Source: Bryobacterales bacterium (GTDB taxonomy: Bacteria; Acidobacteriota; Terriglobia; Bryobacterales; Bryobacteraceae). From it: DNA of 6,063 nt. A program made the translations under genes and the position numbers. The notes beneath the pieces are model-generated. The model had not been told where the DNA came from, did no database searches, and saw nothing but the letters and a program-made list of their open reading frames with translations. Where the stretch lies: contig JANXQZ010000364.1 of the NCBI GenBank assembly GCA_025353235.1, forward strand, positions 1-6,063, read 5' to 3'. This document shows positions 5,991-6,063 of the stretch, piece after piece (the first letter of the stretch is position 1; each line of letters starts with the position of its first letter).

Positions 5991-6063
5991 GTGCCGAAGC
6001 CATCCCGCACGGAAGACGCGCTCGCCAGGATTCGCGAGATTCGCGATTCGCCCGAAAGCCACG
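5991..6063 (+). CDS. 5' end of an unidentified protein, cut by the window edge
   Basis: A GTG one base after the dehydrogenase stop opens a frame that runs to the window edge: MPKPSRTEDALARIREIRDS, then PESH, 24 visible residues. It is charged and helix-forming, with no signal peptide. The spacing (stop, one base, start) suggests translational coupling with the dehydrogenase. The start resembles what I recall of HEAT-repeat proteins in acidobacteria, but 24 residues are too few to assign a family. No strong SD is seen before the GTG, which fits coupling. Confidence 0.55.
   Translation, partial: MPKPSRTEDALARIREIRDSPESH

Overview
The window looks like chromosomal DNA of a soil-type acidobacterium, possibly near Solibacter/Bryobacter. 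This is an inference from gene content, not a computed placement: a long surface protein with repeated beta-sandwich domains, a secreted sialate O-acetylesterase-like enzyme, a BON-domain protein and a short NAD-type isocitrate dehydrogenase, all in moderately GC-rich DNA. I see no phage, CRISPR or intact transposon.

Layout. Bases 2-1108 (+) hold the C-terminal end of a secreted repeat protein whose start lies outside the window. It ends in a cysteine-rich module I cannot assign to a named domain. Bases 1109-1464 lie between two convergent genes and contain no intact gene. They hold a set of nested inverted repeats (1117-1199), a short relic of a tyrosine recombinase (around 1254-1310) and an unidentified coding-like tail (1321-1446). 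Bases 1465-4964 carry three minus-strand genes, read from right to left: purH, a small exported BON-domain protein, and an exported sialate O-acetylesterase-like protein. Bases 4973-5989 (+) carry an NAD-type isocitrate dehydrogenase. One base after its stop, a further plus-strand reading frame begins and runs off the right edge.

How the genes relate. PurH performs the last two steps of IMP synthesis and isocitrate dehydrogenase is a TCA-cycle enzyme. They are divergent housekeeping genes with only 8 bp between their start codons, and neither has a clear Shine-Dalgarno sequence. Each promoter must therefore lie largely inside the other gene, or the transcripts are leaderless or nearly so. The BON and esterase genes follow purH on the same strand with gaps of 64 and 34 bp. 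Both products carry signal peptides, so they probably act outside the cytoplasm. They may form a pair, but no functional link to purine synthesis is visible.

Most of the window is ordinary core genome. The points most worth a second look are the cysteine-rich module of the left-hand protein, the folded and eroded DNA between the convergent genes, and the very tight purH/isocitrate dehydrogenase divergent junction.
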